DNA of 7,477 bases from Campylobacterota bacterium (GCA_013153915.1 JAADDL010000155.1:1-7477), one strand, 5' to 3'. Counted from the stretch's first letter, positions 1-6,466 are shown. Notes: generated by a model from the sequence alone, not told the origin. Program-made: numbers and translations.

Positions 1-226
1 TCTTTTTCCATAGTTCAATCTTTTTAAATGTGAATTTGTCCTTATAAAGAGCTAAAACCGCCAAGATAGCGGCAAGCTGGATGATAACTTCGAAAGCTTT
101 GATATCCGTACTTTGCGGAAGTCCCATAAATTTGCTGGCAACTATCATGTGTCCCGTGGAGGATATGGGTAAAAACTCCGTAAATCCTTCGATGATACCG
201 AGTACTATTGATTGTAATATATCCAT
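1..226 (-). CDS. uppP: Undecaprenyl-diphosphate phosphatase (UppP/BacA), 5' part only
   Basis: This is an integral inner-membrane enzyme that dephosphorylates undecaprenyl diphosphate to regenerate the lipid carrier for peptidoglycan and surface glycans; loss affects bacitracin tolerance. Only the first 75 codons are inside the window, and the rest lies off the left edge. The sequence begins MDILQSIVLGIIEGFTEFLP and continues ISSTGH, which is the family's N-terminal signature: acidic residues Glu14 and Glu18, then Ser22, Ser23 and His26. A hydrophobic helix follows at about residues 47-61, then a basic loop. The second family motif (PGxSRS) would lie outside the window. The ATG at 226-224 is preceded by an AGGAT Shine-Dalgarno (235-231, minus strand) with a 4-base gap, so the start is secure. 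The gene is transcribed divergently from the FliL-like gene. Family assignment is strong even though the gene is truncated by the window. Confidence 0.95.
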   Translation of the reverse strand, partial: MDILQSIVLGIIEGFTEFLPISSTGHMIVASKFMGLPQSTDIKAFEVIIQLAAILAVLALYKDKFTFKKIELWKK

Positions 227-233
227 TTTTATC

Positions 234-274
234 CTTTAAAATCGAGATTTTATCTAAAAATAGCTTTAAAATCG
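234..274. repeat. 11-bp direct repeat, CTTTAAAATCG, two copies
   Basis: CTTTAAAATCG occurs exactly at 234-244 and again at 264-274, with the copies starting 30 bp apart, close to three helical turns. A partial third copy (AAATCG) lies at 282-287. The first copy overlaps both the uppP Shine-Dalgarno and the palindrome at 237-252. The second copy lies directly upstream of the -10 of the FliL-like gene. The arrangement in a short divergent intergenic region would suit a regulator binding site. No regulator is identified. Confidence 0.4.
237..252. repeat. 16-bp palindrome in the uppP leader/promoter
   Basis: TAAAATC-GA-GATTTTA is a perfect inverted repeat with 7-bp arms and a 2-base centre. On the minus strand it contains GATAAAAT (254-247), which could serve as a -10 for uppP and would give a very short leader. 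It starts two bases upstream of the uppP Shine-Dalgarno. It could be an operator half-site pair, or chance in AT-rich DNA. The sequence alone does not decide between these. Confidence 0.4.
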
Positions 275-275
275 G

Positions 276-281
276 TATAAT
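276..281 (+). promoter_or_regulatory. -10 element of the FliL-like gene promoter
   Basis: A perfect TATAAT lies 32 bases upstream of the ATG at 314, which puts the likely transcript start near 288. No -35 hexamer is clear, as is usual for sigma-70 promoters of Campylobacterota, which rely on T-rich upstream DNA instead. The complementary strand reads TATTAT over nearly the same bases, so a minus-strand promoter for uppP could overlap here. No convincing FliA (sigma-28) or RpoN (sigma-54) site was seen, which matters because the downstream gene resembles a flagellar family. Confidence 0.6.
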
Positions 282-313
282 AAATCGTTAAACGAAATGA
301 AAAAGGAAGTGAT

Positions 314-700
314 ATGAGAAGATTTATAGTTGTTTTGACTTTTCCTTTGATGATGTTTGCACAGATGATAAGTATCGACGATTTTAAAACGGATATCTTT
401 TCGAGAGTGGATAAAAATCCAAAAGAGGTATCTTTAAGCGTGATTATCGAGGGAAGATATGTGGAGGATGAGAGTTATAAGATAACGGATGCGTTAAATG
501 TCGTGATAGGTAGTTTTTATGTGGAGGACTTATTGACCTCTAAAGGCAAAGAAGCGCTTAAAAAACTACTTATAGACTATACGGCTAAAAAATACGGCAT
601 AGATATAGATGAAGTTTATATTCAAAAGTTAATGATAGACCAAAATCCTTCTACGAATGATATAATCTCAGCCTTAAAAAAAGAGGGGTGTTGCAAATAG
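314..700 (+). CDS. Small exported FliL-like protein
   Basis: A 128-residue protein with a hydrophobic N-terminus (MRRFIVVLTFPLMMFAQ) that looks like a signal peptide with possible cleavage after Ala16, or a short uncleaved anchor. The rest is soluble and would be periplasmic. Residues about 38-108 follow the C-terminal FliL pattern: beta-strand VSLSVIIEG, then ITDALNVVIGS, then DLLTSKGKEALKKLL, then a VYIQKLMI strand. In known FliL proteins this stomatin/SPFH-like domain surrounds the stator around the flagellar motor. This protein lacks the usual cytoplasmic tail and longer linker and is not beside other flagellar genes, so the family call is an inference from pattern and no flagellar role is shown. 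The AAGGAAG Shine-Dalgarno (303-309) with a 4-base gap supports the ATG at 314. The protein ends in KKEGCCK, with vicinal cysteines near the C-terminus. Its stop codon lies one base from the convergent dadA stop. Confidence 0.6.
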   Translation: MRRFIVVLTFPLMMFAQMISIDDFKTDIFSRVDKNPKEVSLSVIIEGRYVEDESYKITDALNVVIGSFYVEDLLTSKGKEALKKLLIDYTAKKYGIDIDEVYIQKLMIDQNPSTNDIISALKKEGCCK

Positions 701-712
701 TTTAGCACCCCT
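676..712 (-). terminator. Intrinsic terminator of the lolA-dadA transcript
   Basis: The stem is AGGGGTG (684-690) with CACCCCT (706-712), extendable by a G-U and an A-T pair (691-692 with 704-705), leaving an 11-base loop. Read on the minus strand, the hairpin is followed after one base by seven Ts (682-676), so it is a good rho-independent terminator for dadA. On the plus strand the bases after the stem are not T-rich, so it should not stop transcription of the FliL-like gene efficiently. It overlaps the last codons of both convergent genes. Confidence 0.8.
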
Positions 713-1931
713 GATAAAAGCCCGAAAAAAGAAGCACATCGTCACTTTGTTCATTTTTGAGATTTTTATCTATCAAATCGGATACTATGTCGGCAACTGC
801 GGGGGCAAAGGTGATACCAAGCCAACCTAATCCGTTTGCGTGTATGATGTTGCTGTATCTTTTATCTCTTCCAAATAGCGGTATATCGTTTGGTGTCAAG
901 GGTCTAAAACCGCTCCAGTATGACGGCTCATTCATCTTAAAGTCAACTACGAAAGGTTTTAGGGTATCTATGATGGATTGGAAACTTTTTGCGTCGTATC
1001 CCTCTTTGTAGCTACCTATTTCTAGTTTGCTTGTAAGCCTTACGCTATCATTTCTTGGGATAAATCCTATGAATTGATCCTTAAAAAGAAGTGCGATTTT
1101 CGGCTTTAAAGAGTCATCCATCTTGAAAGTGATACTATAACCTTTTGCAGGTATCAGCATCAAGTCGTTACCGCATTTTTTAGATAACGAAGTGTCGCTA
1201 CCCGTTGATATGATAAAATTATCCGCTTCAAAATCTCTGTCTTTGCTAAAAGCTTTTACGGCTTTGCCGTTTTTGTATTCAAAGTTCAATATGCGAGTGT
1301 TGTAGATAAATTCCACGCCTTTGCTTTTTAAAAAGGTTACTAGATTTTCCATAAGCAATTTGGGATTTAAACGAGCGTTTCTATCTAAATATATCGAACC
1401 TACCACTTTGTCGTTGATACAAGGAGCTACTTTTTTGGTTTTTTCAAAATCCCAAGCCTCTTTATGGGGGTGATTTTCGCACTCTTTTATATCTTTTTCA
1501 AAATCTTCCAAATCGGTATATATCATCACGACACCGTCATGATGAAAATCAAAGTCAAATTCATTTGCCAACTCTTCATAGCACTCCATGGTGATGTGTC
1601 CGTATTTTTCAAATAAAATGAGAGTTTTTTCCACTCTTTGTTCGGTTGCGTTTTTTGCAAAAAGCCATAACCAAGTGAGCAGTTTTTTGGATACCCCGTT
1701 TATAATCAAGGGGCTTTCGCCTTTTAACATCAGCTTTAAAGTTTGAGATATGATACCCGGACGCGACAGAGGCGGCTCTTCAAACGGAGAAACCAACCCA
1801 GCGTTTCCAAATGACGCTCCGTCGGTGATATTGCTTTTGTCTATAACGGTTACTTGATGATTTTTTTTCATCAATTTATAGGCGTTCATCAAGCCTACAA
1901 TTCCGCCGCCTATTATGATAGTTTTAGCCAT
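702..1931 (-). CDS. dadA: D-amino acid dehydrogenase, FAD-dependent (DadA)
   Basis: This is a membrane-associated flavoprotein of the DAO family that oxidises D-amino acids (typically D-alanine or D-proline) to 2-oxo acids and ammonia, passing electrons to the quinone pool. The 409 residues match the usual length. The N-terminus has the FAD dinucleotide fold IIIGGGIVGLMNAYKL, with Asp31 at the end of the second strand as the ribose-binding acid. The DadA-typical ASFGNAGLVSP follows at 39-49. Near the C-terminus are WSGFRPLTPNDIPLFG (about 341-356) and GLGWLGITFAPAVADIV (367-383), the second FAD-contact region. The tail DVLLFSGFY resembles the Helicobacter enzyme as I remember it. The ATG at 1931 lies 8 bases after the lolA stop. 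Its Shine-Dalgarno (TAGGAT) contains the lolA stop codon TAG, so the two are probably translationally coupled. Glycine oxidase is an alternative substrate class but fits less well. Confidence 0.9.
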   Translation of the reverse strand: MAKTIIIGGGIVGLMNAYKLMKKNHQVTVIDKSNITDGASFGNAGLVSPFEEPPLSRPGIISQTLKLMLKGESPLIINGVSKKLLTWLWLFAKNATEQRVEKTLILFEKYGHITMECYEELANEFDFDFHHDGVVMIYTDLEDFEKDIKECENHPHKEAWDFEKTKKVAPCINDKVVGSIYLDRNARLNPKLLMENLVTFLKSKGVEFIYNTRILNFEYKNGKAVKAFSKDRDFEADNFIISTGSDTSLSKKCGNDLMLIPAKGYSITFKMDDSLKPKIALLFKDQFIGFIPRNDSVRLTSKLEIGSYKEGYDAKSFQSIIDTLKPFVVDFKMNEPSYWSGFRPLTPNDIPLFGRDKRYSNIIHANGLGWLGITFAPAVADIVSDLIDKNLKNEQSDDVLLFSGFYQGC

Positions 1932-1939
1932 TTTGTATC

Positions 1940-2455
1940 CTAATTTTTTAAGATATCGTACCCTTGAGGTATTTTATATCTAAATACCGAATCATCCAAG
2001 ATGATATTTATCTCTTGATTTGAAAATGTAATTTTTACGCTATTTCCGACTTTATCTTTGTAGCTTATGGATTTTATCTTTTTGTTTTTTACCGATATTT
2101 GATAATCCGTATCGCAACAAGCGGCTACCAACTTGCCGTTTTTGGGTTTTGCCGATTTTAAGATGGTAAGAATCTTTGGAAAATTCTCAAATTTGGAAAA
2201 TATGGCTTGTTCTAACTCGGGTTCTATGACTACGACTTTTCCGTTTAGATAATATATAGATTTTTGAATGGGCTTTTCATATATCCACAAAGCTTTTCCG
2301 TCGGCATCGGCATAGAACTTGCCGCTATATCGGATGGTTTTATTGCTTTCGTTTGTGATAGTTTGCGTAAAATCACTCTTTATGGTGCGAATATCTTGCA
2401 GGGAGTTTGCGCTAAGATAGACAAATAAAGTCAGTAAAAAAAGTATAAACTTCAA
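1940..2455 (-). CDS. lolA: Outer-membrane lipoprotein carrier protein LolA
   Basis: This periplasmic chaperone receives outer-membrane lipoproteins from the inner-membrane Lol transporter and carries them across the periplasm. The 171 residues start with a signal peptide (MKFILFLLTLFVYLSANS, about 18 residues, no lipobox). The mature part has the LolA opening IKSDFTQTITNESNKTIRYSG, then ALWIYEKPIQKSIYYLNGK, matching the family's open beta-barrel pattern with the W-Y-x-x-P signature. The start is TTG (2455-2453): no ATG is available nearby in frame, and an AAGGAG Shine-Dalgarno (2466-2461 on the minus strand) sits 5 bases upstream. Cys113-Cys114 are the only cysteines, an adjacent pair in a predicted loop. 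It is the first gene of the lolA-dadA pair and is divergent from secA, the arrangement I recall from Campylobacter and Helicobacter. Confidence 0.9.
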   Translation of the reverse strand: MKFILFLLTLFVYLSANSLQDIRTIKSDFTQTITNESNKTIRYSGKFYADADGKALWIYEKPIQKSIYYLNGKVVVIEPELEQAIFSKFENFPKILTILKSAKPKNGKLVAACCDTDYQISVKNKKIKSISYKDKVGNSVKITFSNQEINIILDDSVFRYKIPQGYDILKN

Positions 2456-2484
2456 AAATTCTCCTTTTGAAAATTCAATGCTAA

Positions 2485-2500
2485 AGTGAAATCTATCACA
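2485..2500. promoter_or_regulatory. CRP-type palindrome upstream of lolA
   Basis: AGTGA-AATCTA-TCACA matches the CRP/FNR-superfamily site TGTGA-N6-TCACA at nine of ten specified positions. It lies 30-45 bases upstream of the lolA TTG start, where a lolA -10/-35 should be. No clear lolA -10 is visible: TAGCAT (2483-2478) and TAGATT (2495-2490) on the minus strand are weak candidates. A regulator bound here could occlude the lolA promoter. A chance match in AT-rich DNA is possible. Confidence 0.4.
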
Positions 2501-2579
2501 TAAAGATTAAAAATAAGATAAAAATAGATTTTTTCATAACTATTATTTTTTTAGATTTATAAAATCAAAATTAAAAATA

Positions 2580-2588
2580 TGATATACT
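2580..2588 (+). promoter_or_regulatory. Extended -10 promoter element of secA
   Basis: TGATATACT is an extended -10 (TGn followed by TATACT). It would start the transcript near 2595, leaving a leader of about 24 bases before the secA ATG at 2619. The upstream 60 bases are almost entirely A and T, typical of the T-rich upstream region that replaces the -35 box in Campylobacterota. No secM-like leader peptide lies between promoter and gene. Confidence 0.6.
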
Positions 2589-2618
2589 CACTCAATTTTG
2601 TAAAAAGGTTAAAACGAT

Positions 2619-5261
2619 ATGGTTTCAGGAGTGTTTAAAAAGGTATTCGGCACAAAAAACGACAGAGAAGTTAAAAGATATGCCAAAAGGGTGAGGAAAG
2701 TTAACGATTTAGAGCAAAAGTATGAAAAGTTAAGCGACGATGAGCTTAAAAATGCCTATTTGGAGCTTAAAAAAGAGGTAAAAGAGGGTAAAAAAACTCT
2801 TGATGACGTATTGTACGATTCGTTTGCGATAACAAGAGAGGTTTCCAAAAGGACGATAGGTTTAAGACATTTTGATGTGCAAATCATCGGTGGATTTGTT
2901 TTGCATGAAGGCAAAATAGCGGAGATGAAAACGGGTGAGGGTAAAACGCTTGTAGCTACCTTGCCTATAGTATTGAACGCTATGCTTGAAAAGGGTGTTC
3001 ACTTAGTAACGGTCAACGACTATCTTGCCAAAAGGGATGCCAACGATATGGCTCCTATATATAACTTTTTGGGTTTAAGCGTAGGGGCTTTGACTGCCGA
3101 ACTGGAAGATGACGAGCAGAGAAAAGCTCAGTATGATTGCGATATCACCTACGGAACAAATAACGAATTCGGATTTGATTATCTAAGAGATAACATGAAA
3201 TACTCTCTTGATGAAAAAGTTCAAAGAGAGCACTATTTCGCTATCGTTGACGAGGTGGATTCTATATTGATAGACGAAGCTAGGACTCCGCTTATCATAA
3301 GCGGTCCTACAAATAAAACCTTAGACAACTACAAAAAAGCCGATGCGATAGCCAAGCAGTTAAAAAGAGCTACCAAGGTGGATGAAAAAGGCGAGATAGA
3401 CCCTGAAAGCGGGGATTTTGTGGTCGATGAAAAAAATAGAACCATAACGGTAACCGAAAAGGGTATCCAAAAAGCCGAAGAGTTGTTTGGGATAGACAAC
3501 ATGTATAGCCTTGAAAACGCTATACTTTCTCACCATTTAGACCAAGCCTTAAAAGCGAGAAATCTTTTTGAAAAAGATGTTGATTATGTCGTAAAAGACG
3601 GTGAGATAGTTATAGTGGACGAATTTACGGGGCGACTTAGTGAGGGTAGGAGATTTAGCGAGGGGCTTCATCAAGCGCTTGAAGCCAAAGAGAATGTTAA
3701 GATCCAAGAAGAGTCTCAAACTCTTGCCGACATCACTTTTCAAAACTATTTTAGACTTTACGAAAAATTAGCGGGCATGACCGGAACGGCTCAAACCGAA
3801 GCTACGGAGTTTGCTCAGATATACGGTCTTGATGTTATCTCTATCCCTACAAATGTACCTGTCGTTAGAAAAGATATGAACGACCTTATCTATAAAACCG
3901 AAGCCGAAAAGTTCAAAGCCGTGGTAGATACCATCAAAAAACTGCATAAAAAAGGTCAACCCGTACTTGTGGGAACGGCATCCATAGAAAAGAGTGAGCT
4001 TTTGCATGAATTGCTTAAAAAAGAGAAGATACCTCACTCCGTACTAAACGCAAAACACCATGAGCAAGAGGCGGAGATTATAAAAAACGCCGGTAAAAAA
4101 GGTATGGTGACTATCGCTACTAACATGGCGGGTCGTGGTGTGGATATCAAGATAGACGATGAGGTTAAAAAGCTCGGAGGTCTTTATATCATAGGTACCG
4201 AAAGACACGAAAGTAGAAGGATAGACAATCAGCTAAGAGGAAGAAGCGGTAGACAAGGGGATCCCGGAGCCAGTCAGTTTTATCTTAGTCTTGAAGATAA
4301 TTTGCTAAGGATATTCGGAAGCGACAAGATAAAGACTATTATGGAGAGATTGGGGATAGAAGAGGGTGAATTTATCGAATCGAAGATGGTGACAAGAGCC
4401 GTAGAAAACGCTCAAAAAAAGGTGGAAAATCTCCACTTTGAAGCCAGAAAAAATCTTCTTGAGTATGATGATGTGGCAAACGAGCAGAGAAAGACTATAT
4501 ATAACTTCAGAAACAATTTGCTTGACCCTAACTTCGATATAACTCAAAAACTTGACGAGATAAGAGAGGAGTTTGTAAACTCCGTCTTGTTTAAAGCGGG
4601 CATATTTGAAAGCGGAGTGAAAGAGGATTATGACCTTGAAAAAGTCGTAGCCCTTTTGAAAGAGGAGATCAACGAAGATATCGATATCGATGAGTTAAAA
4701 GGGTTGGATTATCAAGCTTTAGTAAAAAAGATATGCGATATATTAAAAGAGAGATATGAAAAGAAGATGTCCGTTGTGGATGAGGAGCAAAGAAACGAGA
4801 TAGAAAGAGTGCTTTATCTGCAGATACTCGATAACGCTTGGAGAGAGCATCTTTATCAGATGGATATACTAAAAACGGGTATCGGTCTTAGAGGGTACAA
4901 CCAAAAAGATCCGTTGGTAGAGTATAAAAAAGAGAGCTACAACCTTTTCTTGGAGTTGGTCGATAGGATAAAGTTCGATAGTATCAAAACTCTACATATG
5001 GTACAGCTAAGAGACGAGGAGGAAGAGAGGGAAAGAGAGAGAATGCAACAGATATTAAACGAGATGCAACTCTCAAACGAAGATATGCAACTTCTCCATG
5101 AAAGCGCACTTGAGCCCGAAGAGGTAAAAAACGAGCCTATAAGAGCCGAGAAAAAGATACCGAGAAACGCTCCATGCCCTTGCGGTAGCGGTAAAAAATA
5201 TAAAAACTGTTGCGGTAAAAGCGGTCCTAAAAAGGGTATCTTGGCGGAAAATCAAGCATAA
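2619..5261 (+). CDS. secA: Protein translocase ATPase SecA
   Basis: SecA is the ATP-driven motor that pushes unfolded preproteins through the SecYEG channel. The 880-residue protein is complete. Walker A MKTGEGKT is at 103-110, DEVDSILIDEARTP (Walker B, DEVD 211-214) follows, and VDEFTGRLSEGRR is at 333-345 at the edge of the preprotein-crosslinking domain. LAGMTGTAQTE is near 384-394. In the second motor domain TNMAGRGVDI is at 501-510 and the arginine-finger region QLRGRSGRQGDPG at 538-550. The helical scaffold motif EYDDVANEQRK and the wing/finger segment AWREHLYQMDILKTGI come later. A charged, Glu/Arg-rich linker leads to the C-terminal zinc-binding tail CPCGSGKKYKNCC (Cys853, 855, 864, 865), which in E. 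coli binds SecB and has His at the fourth position; here it is Cys. The start is ATG with a weak AAAAAGG Shine-Dalgarno about 10 bases upstream. The lolC/E-type gene follows with no terminator. Confidence 0.98.
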   Translation: MVSGVFKKVFGTKNDREVKRYAKRVRKVNDLEQKYEKLSDDELKNAYLELKKEVKEGKKTLDDVLYDSFAITREVSKRTIGLRHFDVQIIGGFVLHEGKIAEMKTGEGKTLVATLPIVLNAMLEKGVHLVTVNDYLAKRDANDMAPIYNFLGLSVGALTAELEDDEQRKAQYDCDITYGTNNEFGFDYLRDNMKYSLDEKVQREHYFAIVDEVDSILIDEARTPLIISGPTNKTLDNYKKADAIAKQLKRATKVDEKGEIDPESGDFVVDEKNRTITVTEKGIQKAEELFGIDNMYSLENAILSHHLDQALKARNLFEKDVDYVVKDGEIVIVDEFTGRLSEGRRFSEGLHQALEAKENVKIQEESQTLADITFQNYFRLYEKLAGMTGTAQTEATEFAQIYGLDVISIPTNVPVVRKDMNDLIYKTEAEKFKAVVDTIKKLHKKGQPVLVGTASIEKSELLHELLKKEKIPHSVLNAKHHEQEAEIIKNAGKKGMVTIATNMAGRGVDIKIDDEVKKLGGLYIIGTERHESRRIDNQLRGRSGRQGDPGASQFYLSLEDNLLRIFGSDKIKTIMERLGIEEGEFIESKMVTRAVENAQKKVENLHFEARKNLLEYDDVANEQRKTIYNFRNNLLDPNFDITQKLDEIREEFVNSVLFKAGIFESGVKEDYDLEKVVALLKEEINEDIDIDELKGLDYQALVKKICDILKERYEKKMSVVDEEQRNEIERVLYLQILDNAWREHLYQMDILKTGIGLRGYNQKDPLVEYKKESYNLFLELVDRIKFDSIKTLHMVQLRDEEEERERERMQQILNEMQLSNEDMQLLHESALEPEEVKNEPIRAEKKIPRNAPCPCGSGKKYKNCCGKSGPKKGILAENQA

Positions 5262-5305
5262 AAGGATAGGGCATCACACTCTCATCGTATCTTATAAAGA
5301 AGTAT
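5262..5305 (+). other. secA-permease junction: Shine-Dalgarno and conserved codons without a normal start
   Basis: AAAGGA (5261-5266) right after the secA stop is the best Shine-Dalgarno for the permease gene, but no ATG, GTG or TTG follows it at normal distance. In the permease frame, a stop (TAG, 5267-5269) is followed by an open stretch translating as G-I-T-L-S-S-Y-L-I-K-K-Y before the TTG at 5306. SSYLIKKYLRFDKSQPF is the kind of N-terminus expected for this family in Campylobacterota. The ATC at 5273-5275 lies 6 bases after AAGGA, where the start codon should be. Either ATC initiates here, the base is a mutation or sequencing error for ATG, or the protein begins at TTG 5306. Confidence 0.6.
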
Positions 5306-6466
5306 TTGAGGTTTGACAAATCTCAACCTTTTATAACCGTAAGCGCCATACTGGCTTTTGTCGGAGTTATGGTGGGAGTTATGGTTTTGATAGTCGCTAT
5401 GGCTATTATGAACGGTTTTGATAAAAACTTTGAGGATAAGCTTTTTACTATGAATTATCCTCTTAGTATCTACCCTAAAAGTTATAAAAATATCGACGCT
5501 AAATTGCTTGAAAAACTAAGAAAAGAGTTTCCTTATTTGAAATTTAGTCCGTATATCAACTCTCAAGCTATCATCAAAAGAGGTGACAAGCTTGAGGGCG
5601 GTATGCTTTTTGGAGTCAATTTCAAGGACGAATCCGCTATCAATCCTATCATCAAAAAAGCGATAGGCTCAAAAGATATCAAAAGATACGAAGTGGTAGT
5701 GGGAAAAGGTATAAAAGATATGTTTTTTTTAGATAACGGCGATAAGATAACTTTAATATTTACAAAAAATTCTCCCGCAGGTTTTTCGCTGATACCCACA
5801 ATGAAGAGATTTAAGGTGGCAGGAAGTTTTGATTCGGGTTTGATAGCTTACGATAGAGTGTATATGTATACCACTTTGGATTCTTTACAAAAGATTTTGC
5901 ATTTTGCCTCGGATGAATTTAGCGGTATACACATCTACTCTAAAAATCCGCAAGCCGATATAAAAAAGATAAAAGAGGTTTTACCCGACGGCGTTGGCGT
6001 GGTTGGCTGGTGGCAACAAAACGGTAACTTTTTTGCCGCTTTGGCTTTGGAAAAGAGATCTTTATTTATAGTTTTGATGCTTATTATCTTGATAGCTTCG
6101 CTAAATATCATAAGTTCTTTGCTTATGATAGTGATGAATAGGCGAAAAGAGATAGCGCTTTTGCTCTCTTTGGGCGCCTCGAAAAAAGAGATAAGAGATA
6201 CTTTCTTTCGTCTTGGCATGGTTATAGGCGGTAGCGGTATAGTCGTAGGCGTTGTCGTAGGGTTGATTGTGATGTATCTTTTGGGCTCTTTTGATATTAT
6301 CTCTTTGCCTGCGGATGTTTACGGTATGACAAAGTTGCCTATAGATTTATCTTTTAAAGATTTTTTTCTTATTGTTATAGGGGCTTTTGCGATAGTGGCA
6401 TTTTCTTCATATTACCCTTCAAAACAGATAAGCAAGATAGATATACTTGCTACTTTGAGGGATTGA
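5306..6466 (+). CDS. Lipoprotein-releasing ABC transporter permease, LolC/LolE (LolF-like) family
   Basis: This is the inner-membrane subunit that, with the LolD ATPase, extracts outer-membrane lipoproteins and hands them to LolA. From the TTG at 5306 it is 386 residues; from the ATC at 5273 it would be 397, closer to LolC (about 400), and I think the longer form is likely. TM1 is at about residues 9-35 (VGVMVGVMVLIVAMAIMNGF), then a periplasmic MacB-type domain at about 37-250. TM2 is at 253-277, followed by the coupling segment NRRKEIALLLSLGASKKEI that contacts the ATPase. TM3 is at 303-327 and TM4 at 352-369, ending YPSKQISKIDILATLRD, the FtsX-family C-terminus. No lolD gene is adjacent, so the ATPase must be elsewhere. 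A single hybrid permease (LolF) acting as a homodimer is plausible for this phylum, which is why no C or E symbol is given. It follows secA by 44 bases with no terminator, suggesting one operon. Its end overlaps the convergent gene by 17 bp. Confidence 0.9.
   Translation: MRFDKSQPFITVSAILAFVGVMVGVMVLIVAMAIMNGFDKNFEDKLFTMNYPLSIYPKSYKNIDAKLLEKLRKEFPYLKFSPYINSQAIIKRGDKLEGGMLFGVNFKDESAINPIIKKAIGSKDIKRYEVVVGKGIKDMFFLDNGDKITLIFTKNSPAGFSLIPTMKRFKVAGSFDSGLIAYDRVYMYTTLDSLQKILHFASDEFSGIHIYSKNPQADIKKIKEVLPDGVGVVGWWQQNGNFFAALALEKRSLFIVLMLIILIASLNIISSLLMIVMNRRKEIALLLSLGASKKEIRDTFFRLGMVIGGSGIVVGVVVGLIVMYLLGSFDIISLPADVYGMTKLPIDLSFKDFFLIVIGAFAIVAFSSYYPSKQISKIDILATLRD

Noticed and set aside
250..290. Sigma-28 or sigma-54 flagellar promoter for the FliL-like gene
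   Set aside because: No GG-N10-GC sigma-54 pair and no convincing sigma-28 -35/-10 spacing; a plain TATAAT explains the start better.
2456..2618. secM-like regulatory leader or small RNA before secA
   Set aside because: No small open frame with a ribosome site is seen in the spacer, and the promoter leaves only about a 24-base leader.
3549..4547. Minus-strand open frames inside secA (3549-3743, 3768-4037, 4305-4547)
   Set aside because: They lie wholly opposite conserved SecA motifs, have no ribosome site or recognisable domain, and are shadows of the real gene.
5016..5043. 28-base all-purine run in secA containing AGGAGG, upstream of an in-frame ATG (5043)
   Set aside because: It encodes the Glu/Arg-rich linker before the zinc tail. 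The AGGAGG is about 20 bases from the ATG, too far for an internal ribosome site.
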